A stretch of DNA of 64,000 bases, taken from Fodinibius sediminis (GTDB lineage Bacteria > Bacteroidota > Rhodothermia > Balneolales > Balneolaceae). Shown here piece by piece: positions 26,408 through 35,795 of this stretch. Position numbers and translations under genes: made by a program. The stretch is from contig NZ_FXTH01000006.1 of NCBI RefSeq assembly GCF_900182555.1, forward strand, positions 62,001 to 126,000, in the 5' to 3' direction. Position 1 is the stretch's first letter, and every line of letters starts with the position of its first letter. A model generated the notes under the pieces. The model saw only the letters and a list, made by a program, of their open reading frames with translations. It was not told the origin of the DNA and did no database searches.

Positions 26408-27111
26408 AAGGTTTTCGTCCATTTTATTTTGGTGTCACTGAGTACTTTGCCCTGGTATATTTTTCGTGTTTCCCTGCTCTGTACCCGGATGAGTTCTCCT
26501 TTGGCTTTTGATTCGCGGGCTTCACACCGCAGGTTGATGGCAACCCCGTCTTTTGTATAGATAAGCTGTACGCGGTCTCCTGCCTGAACGAGAGGCGTCG
26601 GTTGTATCTCCTGTTTAAAAAGGATACTGCCGCCGGCAATAAAGCGGCGGGCCGACTGGCCATGCAGTTCATCAATAGATGCAACCGGGTCTTTTCGCAG
26701 GCTGGTGATGTCGCGCAGCTCCCAGCTCAGGTTTTCAGCTGTTATTACTTCCCCCCGCTCAATAGGCTGCTGAACTACGGGCACCTTCCGGTGAAGCCGG
26801 ATATACAGCTGAACCTGCGTGGAACGTGCCTGCTGATCAGCATCGTGAAAATGTACGACAGCCTTCTGATAACCACGGGGAAGCTCCGGGGCGGTTAACT
26901 GTATACGCTGTATCCGGGAGCTGTCAGCCATGCGGAGCAAGCCGGGTATCCACTTGCCTTCAATGGTGACTTTGCAATCGGGACATCGCTCTTGCATTTG
27001 GACTTTGGCCAGATGCTCAATCCGCTGCACGGCCTGCTCCTGGCCGTGGGCGTCGGACAGGAGCAGCGACCAACAAATAATAACTGGTATCAGAACAGGT
27101 CCCCGTCGCAT
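26404..27111 (-). CDS. flgA: P-ring assembly chaperone FlgA
   Basis: A 235-aa exported protein with a signal peptide (to about SDAHGQ). The C-terminal half is a SAF domain: RGEVITAENLSWELRDI, then AGSILFKQEIQPTPLVQAGDRVQLIYTKDGVAI and GELIRVQSRETRKIYQGKVL. FlgA helps FlgI assemble into the P-ring in the periplasm. It lies between flgG and flgH with a 6-bp gap upstream and a 4-bp overlap downstream. Confidence 0.9.
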   Translation of the reverse strand: MRRGPVLIPVIICWSLLLSDAHGQEQAVQRIEHLAKVQMQERCPDCKVTIEGKWIPGLLRMADSSRIQRIQLTAPELPRGYQKAVVHFHDADQQARSTQVQLYIRLHRKVPVVQQPIERGEVITAENLSWELRDITSLRKDPVASIDELHGQSARRFIAGGSILFKQEIQPTPLVQAGDRVQLIYTKDGVAINLRCEARESKAKGELIRVQSRETRKIYQGKVLSDTKIKWTKTL

Positions 27112-27117
27112 GATGGC

Positions 27118-27918
27118 CTATCGTTTGATGGAGTTGGTCATGGCCATCATATCCTCGGCCGTCTGGACCATCTTGGAGTTGGTTTCGTAGGCCCGCTGAG
27201 CTTCAATGAGACTGACCATCTCGGTTACAATATCCACATTCGACTGTTCGAGGAACCCCTGCTGAAGCCCGCCAAACCCTTCCATGCCCGGGGTACCGTA
27301 GAACGGCATGCCGGAGGTTTCAGTGGTACCGAACAGGTTGTCACCGAGCGCTTCAAGTCCGCCGGGATTGACAAATTTCGCCAGTTCTATTTGACCGAGG
27401 TCAATCGTTCCGCGATCGCCGTCAAGCTTGGCCGTGACTATGCCGTCCTGGGAGATCTGCACCCCCACTGTATCTTCCGGGATATCAATCTGGTCGGCCA
27501 GGGGAAGCCCGGACTGTGTGACCAGGCGACCGTTGGCGTCCATGGTGAAATTGCCATCCCGGGTGTAGCTGATGGAGCCATCCGGCATTTCCACCTGGAA
27601 AAAGCCCGTACCGTTGATTGCGAGATCGAGGGAACCGCCGGTTTCCTGCACCGATCCCTGTGAAAAGTTGCGAACGGTTGCAGCAGGTTTCGCCCCGTGT
27701 CCCATCTGAAGACGGCCGCCCCCCGAACTGCCGTCGGCCATACTCCCGCCGCGTTTGGAAGTGGCAATATTCTGATAGAAGAGGTCCTGGAATGCAATGG
27801 TGGATCGCTTGAATCCGGTGGTGCTTACATTGGCCAGGTTGTTGGCTATGTTGTCGACGGTCTTCTGTTGTGCACTCATTCCGAGTGCCGCGGTACTCAG
27901 TGCTCTGCTAATAGGCAT
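27118..27918 (-). CDS. flgG: Distal rod protein FlgG
   Basis: A 266-aa axial rod protein, the usual size. It has the N-terminal rod signature (ALGMSAQQKTVDNIANNLANVSTTGFKRSTIAFQDLFYQ) with the FlgG-type insertion, a beta-rich middle, and the C-terminus (QGFLEQSNVDIVTEMVSLIEAQRAYETNSKMVQTAEDMM). It forms the distal rod that crosses the periplasm inside the P- and L-rings. Confidence 0.95.
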   Translation of the reverse strand: MPISRALSTAALGMSAQQKTVDNIANNLANVSTTGFKRSTIAFQDLFYQNIATSKRGGSMADGSSGGGRLQMGHGAKPAATVRNFSQGSVQETGGSLDLAINGTGFFQVEMPDGSISYTRDGNFTMDANGRLVTQSGLPLADQIDIPEDTVGVQISQDGIVTAKLDGDRGTIDLGQIELAKFVNPGGLEALGDNLFGTTETSGMPFYGTPGMEGFGGLQQGFLEQSNVDIVTEMVSLIEAQRAYETNSKMVQTAEDMMAMTNSIKR

Positions 27919-27946
27919 AGTAACTACCTTGGTTTTTTATTGGTTT

Positions 27947-28693
27947 TTAAAATCTTCCTAATTTTGTGGTTGTCTGCGACAGCATTTCATCGGAGGTGCG
28001 CATGGCCCGCTGCTGGGATTCAAAAAGACGCATATTGCGGGTCATATCGACCATCTCTGAAAGCGGGTTGACATTTCCCGCTTCATAATATCCCTGCACG
28101 ATCTGGGCGGAGTTTTCTTCATACATCTCCAGCCCCTCGGGTACGGCCAAATACGAATTGGTGCGTCGTTCCAGGCCCGGGAGATCATCCACGTTCACGA
28201 CTTTAATCCGGGCGACTTCCTCCCCTTCGACTTTGACGGTTCCGTCTTTGGCAACCTCAATGGTAACTTCTCTGTCGGCACCCGACCCGGCAAACTGGGG
28301 GAGGTGAATGGCACCGGATACGCCTTCCACCATGCTGTTGTTCGAATCAACGAGATACCCTTCCGGATTGAGCGAAAATCGTCCGTTCCGGGTTAAAAAG
28401 GTTCCTGTTCCATTGGAGACCTGGAAGAAACCCTCTCCTTCAATAGCAAAATCAAGGGGGTTGTTGGTGGCTTCCAGCGTTCCCTGCTGCATGCTGATGC
28501 TTTGCCGGGTCTCTACTCCCTGGACGCTCTCACCGTCCAGCTTTTCCCGGAAAGCACGGTAAAATAACTTGTCACTTTTGAAGCCGGGCGTGTTGATGTT
28601 GGCCAGGTTGTTGGCGGTCACCTCCTGCGAACGCATAAGCATTTGAAGGGCACGCATAGAATGTCTGAGACGGTCGATCATATCATGCTGCAT
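27947..28693 (-). CDS. flgF: Proximal rod protein FlgF
   Basis: A 248-aa rod protein (start MQHDMIDRLRHSMRALQMLM). Signature VTANNLANINTPGFKSDKLFYRAF and C-terminal EAGNVNPLSEMVDMTRNMRLFESQQRAM mark the FlgF/FlgG family, and its position before flgG makes it FlgF. A longer frame from 28786 would put the start upstream of a sigma-54-like promoter at 28718-28733; the promoter supports the shorter form, leaving a leader of roughly 15 bases. It is the first gene of the flgF-flgL operon. Confidence 0.88.
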   Translation of the reverse strand: MQHDMIDRLRHSMRALQMLMRSQEVTANNLANINTPGFKSDKLFYRAFREKLDGESVQGVETRQSISMQQGTLEATNNPLDFAIEGEGFFQVSNGTGTFLTRNGRFSLNPEGYLVDSNNSMVEGVSGAIHLPQFAGSGADREVTIEVAKDGTVKVEGEEVARIKVVNVDDLPGLERRTNSYLAVPEGLEMYEENSAQIVQGYYEAGNVNPLSEMVDMTRNMRLFESQQRAMRTSDEMLSQTTTKLGRF

Positions 28694-29100
28694 ATCGTTA
28701 ATGTTCACTCTTGTAGGTTCAAAAGCCGTGCCAGAAAAATAGTGTGCGGGTTTTGAAGCTTCCAGCAGGGAGGGGGGAATGGGCAACCAGAAGGCCTTTA
28801 TGTGAAGCCTGTGCCTTGTACAGCGTACATCAGGTAATAGGCAGGGATCGGTTGCAGGAGAGGGAGAGGCCCATCGTTCTCATCGGAAAAATTTGCCCCG
28901 GGGCGGAAAAGCCTTCAGCAGGGCAGCAGGTTGAAAGCAACTTTGGCACGTAAGCGATAATAAATAACCGGGCTGCAGAGATGGGAAATCTTTTCCTGAG
29001 AGCGGAAGAAATTGTAGTTCTCACATTGTTCAACGGGGAGCTCTCAGAACACAGCCGAAGAATGGCTGTTTGGTACCCTTTTTGTTCTGTTATACCTGTT
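28694..29100. other. Divergent intergenic region between flgF and flhB
   Basis: About 400 bp with no gene of its own. It carries the sigma-54-like promoter for flgF. Toward flhB I see a perfect -24-like TGGCACG at 28946 that lacks a -12 element and overlaps a weak sigma-28-like box (AGCGATAA at 28953-28960), so the flhB promoter remains uncertain. Confidence 0.5.
28718..28733 (-). promoter_or_regulatory. Sigma-54-like promoter upstream of flgF
   Basis: Reading on the minus strand, TGGCACG then 4 bases then TTGA matches the -24 element of the sigma-54 consensus exactly (TGGCACG-N4-TTGCA) and the -12 element with one change. It lies about 25 bp before the chosen flgF start. A sigma-54 gene is not in the window. 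Confidence 0.6.
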
Positions 29101-30174
29101 ATGCCTGAACAAGACAATCAGAATAAAACGGAAGAGCCCACAGCCCGTAAGCTCAAGAAAGCGAGGGAAGAGGGAAATGTTGCCAAGAGCCAGGAGGTGG
29201 CCTCGGTGATGTTGATGGTCATAGCGATGGTAGTGCTTCTCAACTTTGGTGACTGGATATACGGCCGATATGAGCAGCTTTTTGAGTTTTCTTTTGTTGA
29301 TCATGGACAATCACTGAACAACCAGGCCAGTGCCATGGAATACCTGGGGCAGGCTCTCATGTTTGGTTTTGAGATGATTTCTCCCCTTTTCGCAGGACTG
29401 GTGGTGGTCGCTATCCTGGCTCATGTGGGACAAACAGGCGTGGTCTTCGCTCCCAAGGTGCTGGAGGTCAAGGCTAGCCGCCTTAGCCCGGCCAAAGGAT
29501 TGAAGAAGATATTCTCGATGAGGGGTGTTGTTGAGTTTGTCAAGGGATTCAGCAAAATATTCCTGATAGGGGTCATTATCTATTTTACGCTCAGAACGGA
29601 AATTGGAAATTTTACCTCCTTCCTGGTGATGCCGCTGAAAGAGATCCTGTTGCAGTCGGGTGACTATATCATACTTGTCACCAGCCGCATTCTGGCAGCC
29701 CTGGTGGTTCTTTCTTTGATGGATGCCGCATATACCCAGTACCAGCACCATAAAGATCTGAGGATGACCAAAGAGGAGGTCAAGGATGAACAGAAGCAGA
29801 TGGAGGGGGATCCCCACATGAAGAACAAGCGAAAAGAGAAGGCCATGAGTTTTGTTCGTCAAAAACGGCTCGACCATGCGGTGCTGTCGTCGGACGCGGT
29901 TGTCACAAACCCGACCCACTATGCCGTGGCGCTTAAATACGAACCCAGGGAAGAGGATGCACCTGTTATACAGGTAAAGGGGATGCGGAACAGGGCACTG
30001 AAAATACGCGAACTTGCCCGCGAATACGAGGTGCCGGTGATCGAAAACCCGCCCGTAGCCCGGGCTTTGCATGCCTCAGCAGAAGAAGGCGAATTTGTGC
30101 CCCCGGAATTGTATCAGGCTGTTGCCGAAATTCTGGCTTATGTCTACCAACTGAAACAGCAAGATACTACTTAA
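29101..30174 (+). CDS. flhB: Flagellar export gate switch protein FlhB
   Basis: A 357-aa export-gate protein with four membrane helices and a cytoplasmic C-domain that ends the classical way. The self-cleavage motif NPTH is present at residues 270-273 (VVTNPTHYAVALKY). FlhB cleaves between Asn and Pro and switches substrate specificity from hook to filament proteins. I start at 29101 (MPEQDNQNKTEEPTARKLKKA), the conserved N-terminus; the frame back to 28981 is extra. It is immediately followed by flhA with no gap. Confidence 0.96.
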   Translation: MPEQDNQNKTEEPTARKLKKAREEGNVAKSQEVASVMLMVIAMVVLLNFGDWIYGRYEQLFEFSFVDHGQSLNNQASAMEYLGQALMFGFEMISPLFAGLVVVAILAHVGQTGVVFAPKVLEVKASRLSPAKGLKKIFSMRGVVEFVKGFSKIFLIGVIIYFTLRTEIGNFTSFLVMPLKEILLQSGDYIILVTSRILAALVVLSLMDAAYTQYQHHKDLRMTKEEVKDEQKQMEGDPHMKNKRKEKAMSFVRQKRLDHAVLSSDAVVTNPTHYAVALKYEPREEDAPVIQVKGMRNRALKIRELAREYEVPVIENPPVARALHASAEEGEFVPPELYQAVAEILAYVYQLKQQDTT

Positions 30175-32268
30175 ATGGCTGAGCCCGATTCAAATAAACT
30201 CACAAGCCTGCTAACCCAGCGTACCGATATTCTGGTGGCCTCGAGCATCATTGCTATCCTGATGGTGATGATCCTGCCTATCCCTCCCATGGTACTCGAT
30301 TTCTTTCTGGCGATGAATGTTTCCCTTTCTGTCATCGTATTGCTCGTGGCTTTCTATACCCTGAAGCCACTTGAATTCGCCGTTTTCCCGGGCATGCTCC
30401 TGATCCTGACGCTCTTTCGCCTGTCGCTCAATGTGGCTTCCACGCGGCTCATCCTGAGCGAAGGATATGCGGGCAACCTTATCGAGGCTTTTGGAAGTTA
30501 TGTGGTACAGGGAAACTACGTGATAGGGATTATCATCTTTTCGGTGCTGATCATCATCAACTTTATCGTGATTACCAAGGGCGCCGGGCGGGTGGCCGAG
30601 GTGTCTGCGCGCTTTACCCTCGATGCCATGCCGGGCAAGCAGATGGCTATTGATGCCGACCTGAGTTCAGGCTTGATTACCGACGAGGAGGCGCGCAGGC
30701 GACGGGAGGAGATTTCGCGCGAGAGCGACTTCTACGGGGCCATGGACGGTGCCAGCAAATTTGTCCGGGGCGATGTGATTGCGGGACTGCTGATTACCTT
30801 CATCAATATCGTGGGGGGACTGGTTATCGGTACCATGCAGCAGGGGCTCAGCATTGCCGATGCCGCCGCCAAGTTCACGCTGCTGACCGTGGGAGACGGG
30901 CTGGTGAGCCAGATCCCGGCCCTGCTTATCTCGACAGCCTCTGGTATCATTGTTACGCGGGCGGCCTCGGAGGGGAACCTCAGCTCGGAGATAACCGCCC
31001 AGCTGTTCGGAAGTCCCAAAGTGATCACCATGGGGGGCGGTTTTGTCCTGCTTATGGGCATTTTGCCCGGAATGCCGCTCATCCCATTCTGGCTGATAGC
31101 CGGTATCCTGTTCTACTATGCGTATAAAAAGAACCAAAAGCAGGCCGTTGAAGAGCTGGAGGTTGAGGAGCTCGAAACCGATCAGCCGCCCGAGGAAAAG
31201 GTGGAGGACTACCTGTTGATGGATACTCTGGAGCTGGAAATCGGTTACAGCTTGATTCCGCTTGTGGACCCCGACCAGGGCGGGGATCTGCTTGATCGCA
31301 TGGCCTCACTGCGCAAACAGCTTGCCATTGAGCTGGGAATACTGGTCCCGCCGATCCGTATTCGTGATAATATTCAGCTGGATTCCAATGATTATGTGAT
31401 CAAAATGCGGGGTATAGAACAGGGCCGCGGCGATCTTTTGCCGGAATATCACCTTGCGCTGCTGCCCGCTGATTTTGATATCAAGCTCTCGGGCGTAAAA
31501 ACAACGGATCCCACCTTTGGCATGGATGCGGTCTGGGTGAGCGAACGAAACAAGTACCAGGCGGAAAAGTACGGTCTCTCTGTTATCGAGGCGGGCGCGG
31601 TAATCACCACCCATTTTATGGAAATTATCAAGCGTAATGCTCACAAGCTTCTGGATCGACAGATGGTACAGCGGCTGGTGGACAATCTAAAGGAAACGTC
31701 ACCGGCCGTGGTCGAAGAGCTGGTACCCGAGAAGATGAACCTGGGAGGCGTACAGAAAGTGCTGCGCCGGCTGCTGAAAGAACAGGTTCCCATTCGCGAC
31801 TTGAATACTATACTGGAGACATTGGCCGACTACTACACGCAGACGCAGAATCCGGATGTGCTGACCGAGTATGTCCGTTCGGCCCTGAAGGAGACGATCA
31901 CGGAACAGTACCAGGACAGCGGGGGTGAAGTTACGGTTTGCGTGCTGGATTCTCCGCTCGAATCACACCTCATTGAACGAGCACAGCAGGGACAGCTTAA
32001 TCCCAACACTCTCGGATTCACGGCGGATACGGTCGAGAAGTTGTATGTGAAAAGTTCAAAAGCATTTGAGGAAATGATTGGCAGGGGACAGGATCCTGTT
32101 CTGCTGACGTCACCGGTGCTGCGGCCCGCCCTCTATGATTTTCTGGTGTCGGTGATTCCTGAAATTACGGTCCTGTCATACAACGACCTGACTATTGACA
32201 CCCAGATTAACAAAGCAGGAACCATCAGCCTGCAGAAAATTGAACCTGAGTCTACCCCGGTAAACTAA
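30175..32268 (+). CDS. flhA: Flagellar export gate protein FlhA
   Basis: A 697-aa export-gate protein with about eight N-terminal membrane helices and a large cytoplasmic domain. The FHIPEP signature segment is visible as LFRLSLNVASTRLILSEG near residues 80-97, and the cytoplasmic loop DAMPGKQMAIDADLSSGLI follows. The cytoplasmic domain binds chaperone-substrate complexes and forms the nonameric ring. It starts directly after the flhB stop. Confidence 0.97.
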   Translation: MAEPDSNKLTSLLTQRTDILVASSIIAILMVMILPIPPMVLDFFLAMNVSLSVIVLLVAFYTLKPLEFAVFPGMLLILTLFRLSLNVASTRLILSEGYAGNLIEAFGSYVVQGNYVIGIIIFSVLIIINFIVITKGAGRVAEVSARFTLDAMPGKQMAIDADLSSGLITDEEARRRREEISRESDFYGAMDGASKFVRGDVIAGLLITFINIVGGLVIGTMQQGLSIADAAAKFTLLTVGDGLVSQIPALLISTASGIIVTRAASEGNLSSEITAQLFGSPKVITMGGGFVLLMGILPGMPLIPFWLIAGILFYYAYKKNQKQAVEELEVEELETDQPPEEKVEDYLLMDTLELEIGYSLIPLVDPDQGGDLLDRMASLRKQLAIELGILVPPIRIRDNIQLDSNDYVIKMRGIEQGRGDLLPEYHLALLPADFDIKLSGVKTTDPTFGMDAVWVSERNKYQAEKYGLSVIEAGAVITTHFMEIIKRNAHKLLDRQMVQRLVDNLKETSPAVVEELVPEKMNLGGVQKVLRRLLKEQVPIRDLNTILETLADYYTQTQNPDVLTEYVRSALKETITEQYQDSGGEVTVCVLDSPLESHLIERAQQGQLNPNTLGFTADTVEKLYVKSSKAFEEMIGRGQDPVLLTSPVLRPALYDFLVSVIPEITVLSYNDLTIDTQINKAGTISLQKIEPESTPVN

Positions 32269-32278
32269 ATCTGCTGTT

Positions 32279-33604
32279 ATGATTATCAAAAAATTTCACG
32301 GCGAAAGCATAAAGGACGCCCGACAAAATGCCTATGAGGCGCTGGGTAAGGATTGTGTAGTATTGGAAACGACCGCTGAAGATGCAGACCGGGAGGCCAC
32401 AGTGTCAGTACTCGTCAACGATGAACGGGGGAGCGGTGGTAGGGAAGCCGTGCATGCGGCCCCGGACCAGGAAGAGGGGGATTTTATCCCCCGGTCGATC
32501 CGCAAGGTTAAAAAGTTAATTACAGAAGGAGTGGTTAACCAGTTTAAACCTGAAATTGCCAAGGCAGAAAATTCAGGGCCCCACAATACGGGGCACGAGA
32601 CAACCCCTGCGTCCCCCCAGGAGGGGCCGGCGGCCAAGCTGATGGAGTCTCCCGGGCAGTCAGATGAAACAGGCCTGTCGTTCTTTGAACAGCAGGGACA
32701 TCCCGGACAGATCGACCCTAGGCCGGAAGTCCAGGGCGATGTCAGCACGGCAGCTACCGGGGAAGAAAAAAATCTGCAGCAGCGGCTGGATCGCCTGGAG
32801 GGGATAATCTCGGCCGGTTCGCAGTATATGTCGCACCCGGTCTACCTGCGGCTGACAGAAGCGGGGGTTCCTGCATCAATGACTGGGCTATGGTTCAAGG
32901 AGGTGGCAATGAAAGGAATAGATCCTTTCAGCCAATCCCGATCCTTTGCGAAGGAGCTTGCGGGCATTGTTCGAAATAAACTGAGCAGGGCCCAGCCAGA
33001 GGGGCCGGTCGGGAGTAACCTGTTGTTCATGGGACCCGCGGGTGCAGGGAAGTCAACGTTGATCATGAAACTGGCTTCCAATGCCGGTTTTTCGGACGGG
33101 AACAGGGTGGCCGTGGTGGCAATAGAGCCGCCGGATACTTTTGTGCCCTATTCTATATTGAAATCCTTTGCGATAGATCGGGGACTGTCCTGCTATTCTG
33201 TCAAAACCCGGGTAGACCTGGAACAGCTCCAGGATGAACTGTCAAACTATGACCGGGTTCTTTTTGATACGCCGGCCCTCCCCATGGATCCCGGGGAAGG
33301 CTTGTCGCTATTCAGCGACATCAGGCAGATCATTTCCTCGGTGCATCCGCTGGAAATTCACTTTACGGTGAACGCCACCCTGGAGGGTAGTTTGCTGGGG
33401 GAGGAATATACAGCTGACTACCTGTCGGAGTCAGATTGCCTGGCCCTGACACATATGGATGAGACCCCGCGTCGGGGAGCGGTTGTACCGCTCATGGCAG
33501 GGAGCGGCTGCAAGATTCGTTACATAAGTGAAGGGCGGCAGCCTGAGGCCGGAATCAGGCGGTTCGACGCCGACCGCTTTGCAGAAGAAATATTACCGTT
33601 ATAA
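32279..33604 (+). CDS. flhF: Flagellar SRP-type GTPase FlhF
   Basis: A 441-aa protein. The N-terminal B domain (MIIKKFHGESIKDARQNAYEALG) is the FlhF type. A low-complexity middle leads to an NG GTPase domain with P-loop MGPAGAGKST at about residues 251-260. Two of the later G motifs are altered: DTAGRx becomes DTPALP and TKLD becomes THMD. FlhF normally sets where and how many flagella are built. In this order flhG is expected next, but a small membrane protein gene lies there. GTPase activity is therefore uncertain. Confidence 0.88.
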   Translation: MIIKKFHGESIKDARQNAYEALGKDCVVLETTAEDADREATVSVLVNDERGSGGREAVHAAPDQEEGDFIPRSIRKVKKLITEGVVNQFKPEIAKAENSGPHNTGHETTPASPQEGPAAKLMESPGQSDETGLSFFEQQGHPGQIDPRPEVQGDVSTAATGEEKNLQQRLDRLEGIISAGSQYMSHPVYLRLTEAGVPASMTGLWFKEVAMKGIDPFSQSRSFAKELAGIVRNKLSRAQPEGPVGSNLLFMGPAGAGKSTLIMKLASNAGFSDGNRVAVVAIEPPDTFVPYSILKSFAIDRGLSCYSVKTRVDLEQLQDELSNYDRVLFDTPALPMDPGEGLSLFSDIRQIISSVHPLEIHFTVNATLEGSLLGEEYTADYLSESDCLALTHMDETPRRGAVVPLMAGSGCKIRYISEGRQPEAGIRRFDADRFAEEILPL

Positions 33605-33665
33605 TGATCAGGTCCACCCCGATCGCTCCAGTTGATTTCGTTCGTTTTGTCCGGCTATTTTTAAA

Positions 33666-33938
33666 ATGGGGCAAAAGGCTGCAGTGAAATCCGCGCGATC
33701 GGGAGACAGATTGTTCAACCAAAAATTAGCCTGTATTATGCTTGTTCGGATATTTATAATTATAGCACTTATGGTCTGTGTGGCCCTTATCATCATGGGT
33801 TCGTCGATTGATTCCGCCCTGTTTAAAAGCGGGACAGTATTCATCTGTTTGATTGCAGGCACGCGAACATGCGTGTATCTGTTCGATATCATTGGTGAAA
33901 ACCCGCAAAGGGAGCAAGAATCGCACAGTCACAATTAA
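33666..33938 (+). CDS. Small two-helix membrane protein between flhF and fliA, function unknown
   Basis: A 90-aa open frame (66 aa if the ATG at 33738 is used) with two hydrophobic stretches (RIFIIIALMVCVALIIMGSS and KSGTVFICLIAGTRTCVYLF) and a polar His/Glu-rich C-terminus. It lies on the coding strand of the flhB-fliA unit, 61 bp after flhF and 16 bp before fliA, in the slot where flhG (a MinD-like ATPase) commonly sits. It has no resemblance to FlhG. I do not recognise a family. Confidence 0.5.
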   Translation: MGQKAAVKSARSGDRLFNQKLACIMLVRIFIIIALMVCVALIIMGSSIDSALFKSGTVFICLIAGTRTCVYLFDIIGENPQREQESHSHN

Positions 33939-33954
33939 GAATCCGTCGTGAACC

Positions 33955-34719
33955 ATGGATAAGTCTTTACAAGAGCTTGTTAATGCCTATTGTGATGAAC
34001 CCACACAGGGGTTGCGTCATGCCATCATAACGGAAGCAATACCGTTGGTAAAGAGTATTATCGGTAAAATAAGTCGACCTGATACCCCGCTTTCACAGTA
34101 TGAAGACCTGGAAAGTGCCGGTGTGATGGGATTGCTGCAGGCCCTGGATAACTATGATTGTAGCAAGGATATTCAATTTAATACTTTCGCTTATTATCGC
34201 ATCAGAGGTAACATCATCGACTACTTGCGCTCCATAGACGAGCTTCCCCGGACCGCCCGGAAAACCTATGGAGAAGCCCAGGAAGTGATGAGGAGACTGC
34301 AGCAGGAGCTGGGTCGGCAACCGGAGGATGAGGAAGTGGCCGCGGAGATGGGAATCAGCCTGGAGGAATTTCATAAACTGCTTAGCAGCGTACAGCAGCG
34401 GGCGGTGCTGTCGCTGGATCAGCAGGTTTTTGAAGACAGCGAGGGGTCAACACTGAGCAGTACCATCGAAGATGAACAGGTTGAGCAGCCCGATGCAGAG
34501 CTCAATCGCAAAAGCATGTCGAAGGAGCTGGAGATGGCCATCAAGGAATTGAAAGAACGGGAGCGTCTGATTCTGTCTCTCTACTATTATGAAGACCTCA
34601 CGCTCAATGAGATTGCGGTATTGCTGGGATTGACCGAGGCAAGAATATCCCAGATTGTCGGTAAGCTATTGCTCAGCCTGCGGTCCTCGCTTGTCGGGGA
34701 ATCGGTCAACAGGCCCTGA
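33955..34719 (+). CDS. fliA: Flagellar sigma factor FliA (sigma-28)
   Basis: A 254-aa sigma-70-family protein with regions 2 to 4. Region 2 is visible in EDLESAGVMGLLQALDNYDCSKDIQFNTFAYYRIRGNIIDYLR, region 3 in RRLQQELGRQPEDEEVAAEMGIS, and region 4 in LKERERLILSLYYYEDLTLNEIAVLLGLTEARISQI. It is the last gene of the flhB unit and converges tail to tail with fliR (4 bp apart). At least four sigma-28-like promoters in the window (before motA, the kinase, flagellin and fliS) are probable targets. Confidence 0.95.
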   Translation: MDKSLQELVNAYCDEPTQGLRHAIITEAIPLVKSIIGKISRPDTPLSQYEDLESAGVMGLLQALDNYDCSKDIQFNTFAYYRIRGNIIDYLRSIDELPRTARKTYGEAQEVMRRLQQELGRQPEDEEVAAEMGISLEEFHKLLSSVQQRAVLSLDQQVFEDSEGSTLSSTIEDEQVEQPDAELNRKSMSKELEMAIKELKERERLILSLYYYEDLTLNEIAVLLGLTEARISQIVGKLLLSLRSSLVGESVNRP

Positions 34720-34723
34720 TGCG

Positions 34724-35500
34724 TTAGCTTATGGCATGGATGAGCCTGTCAAGGAAATCCCATAACTTTTGGAAAAACTGATCAAAAGCAGCGGGCGTGT
34801 AGGGCAGGATCAGAATCAGCAGTATGATACCAATGCCGAGTTTGAGTGGCAGGGCGATGAAGAAGATATTGGCCTGGGGCATGATGCGCGCAAAGATGGC
34901 AAAGGAGAGGTCCAGCAGGAAAAGGACAATCATAAAGGGGGCGGCCATCTGTACACCCACCACAAAAAGATAGGTGGCCATCTGAATAAACGATGGACCG
35001 GCCATGGCAATATGTCCTCCCCCGATGGGTACGATGTCAAAGCTGCGAGCAAGTGCCTGTATGTACAAAGTGTCGCCCCCGATACCGATGAAAACAAGGA
35101 TCCCGAGCAGACCGAACAGCTGGCTGATGATGGAGCCCTGGGACTGATTGACCGGGTCGACGACACTTGCAAAGCTTAGGCCGACATTGACACTCATCAG
35201 TTCCCCACCCATCTGCAGTCCCGCAAATATGATCTGTCCCACCAGTCCCATGGCGGTACCTACCAGCAGCTCTTTGATGATAAGAATAACAAGCTCCAGG
35301 GTAGAGACATCGACGGGGACGCCGGCCCCCTGGATCGGTACAATGGGGTACAGCATGACGGTCAGTACGATGGCGAAAAATATTTTGACCCGTACGGGGA
35401 TGGACCCATTGCTGAAAAAGGGGGCACTGCCCACCAGGGCGCTGACCCTGACAAAGATGAGAAAACCCGTCAGTATCATCTCCACGCTGAATAGGGTCAT
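34724..35500 (-). CDS. fliR: Flagellar export gate protein FliR
   Basis: A 258-aa inner-membrane protein with about six hydrophobic segments and the conserved SAPFFSNGSIPVRVKIFFAI, KELLVGTAMGLVGQIIFAGLQMGGELM and FVVGVQMAAPFMIVLFLLDLSFAIFARIMPQ. It is part of the FliPQR export gate core. It is the last gene of the long minus-strand operon. Confidence 0.95.
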   Translation of the reverse strand: MTLFSVEMILTGFLIFVRVSALVGSAPFFSNGSIPVRVKIFFAIVLTVMLYPIVPIQGAGVPVDVSTLELVILIIKELLVGTAMGLVGQIIFAGLQMGGELMSVNVGLSFASVVDPVNQSQGSIISQLFGLLGILVFIGIGGDTLYIQALARSFDIVPIGGGHIAMAGPSFIQMATYLFVVGVQMAAPFMIVLFLLDLSFAIFARIMPQANIFFIALPLKLGIGIILLILILPYTPAAFDQFFQKLWDFLDRLIHAIS

Positions 35501-35513
35501 GGCATCCGGTCAG

Positions 35514-35783
35514 CTACTGGTTGACGGTTGCTATGAACGCAAAAATGCGTTCGGTAAAATCAATGGCGTATTCGAGCATAAAGCCGGACAGGAAAAAAAG
35601 GATGACCGCCACCACCACCATCTTGGGGATGTAGGTAAGGGTCATCTCCTGGATGGTTGTAACGGCCTGGAAGACGGCTATAATCAATCCCACAATGAGT
35701 GCTCCCAGCAAAAGGGGGCCTGCCAGGGCAACAATAGCCGTGAGTGCCTGCTGTATCCAGTAAAGTCCGACTTCTGTATTCAT
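35514..35783 (-). CDS. fliQ: Flagellar export gate protein FliQ
   Basis: An 89-aa protein with two membrane helices, the family size, containing LLGALIVGLIIAVFQAVTTIQEMTLTYIPKM, the strongly conserved FliQ core. Four copies sit with FliP and FliR in the export gate. It lies between fliP and fliR. Confidence 0.94.
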   Translation of the reverse strand: MNTEVGLYWIQQALTAIVALAGPLLLGALIVGLIIAVFQAVTTIQEMTLTYIPKMVVVAVILFFLSGFMLEYAIDFTERIFAFIATVNQ

Positions 35784-35795
35784 AAGAGGGTATTG

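Noticed and set aside
28944-28961. Possible flhB promoter: TGGCACG or a sigma-28-like AGCGATAA
   Set aside because: The sigma-54 -24 box has no -12 partner and the sigma-28 -35 box is poor. Another loose sigma-54-like match at 29071-29086 would leave a leader of only about 4 bases.
33726-33956. A 76-codon minus-strand frame opposite the small membrane protein gene
   Set aside because: Both neighbours are on the plus strand, and the plus-strand frame has two clean membrane helices.
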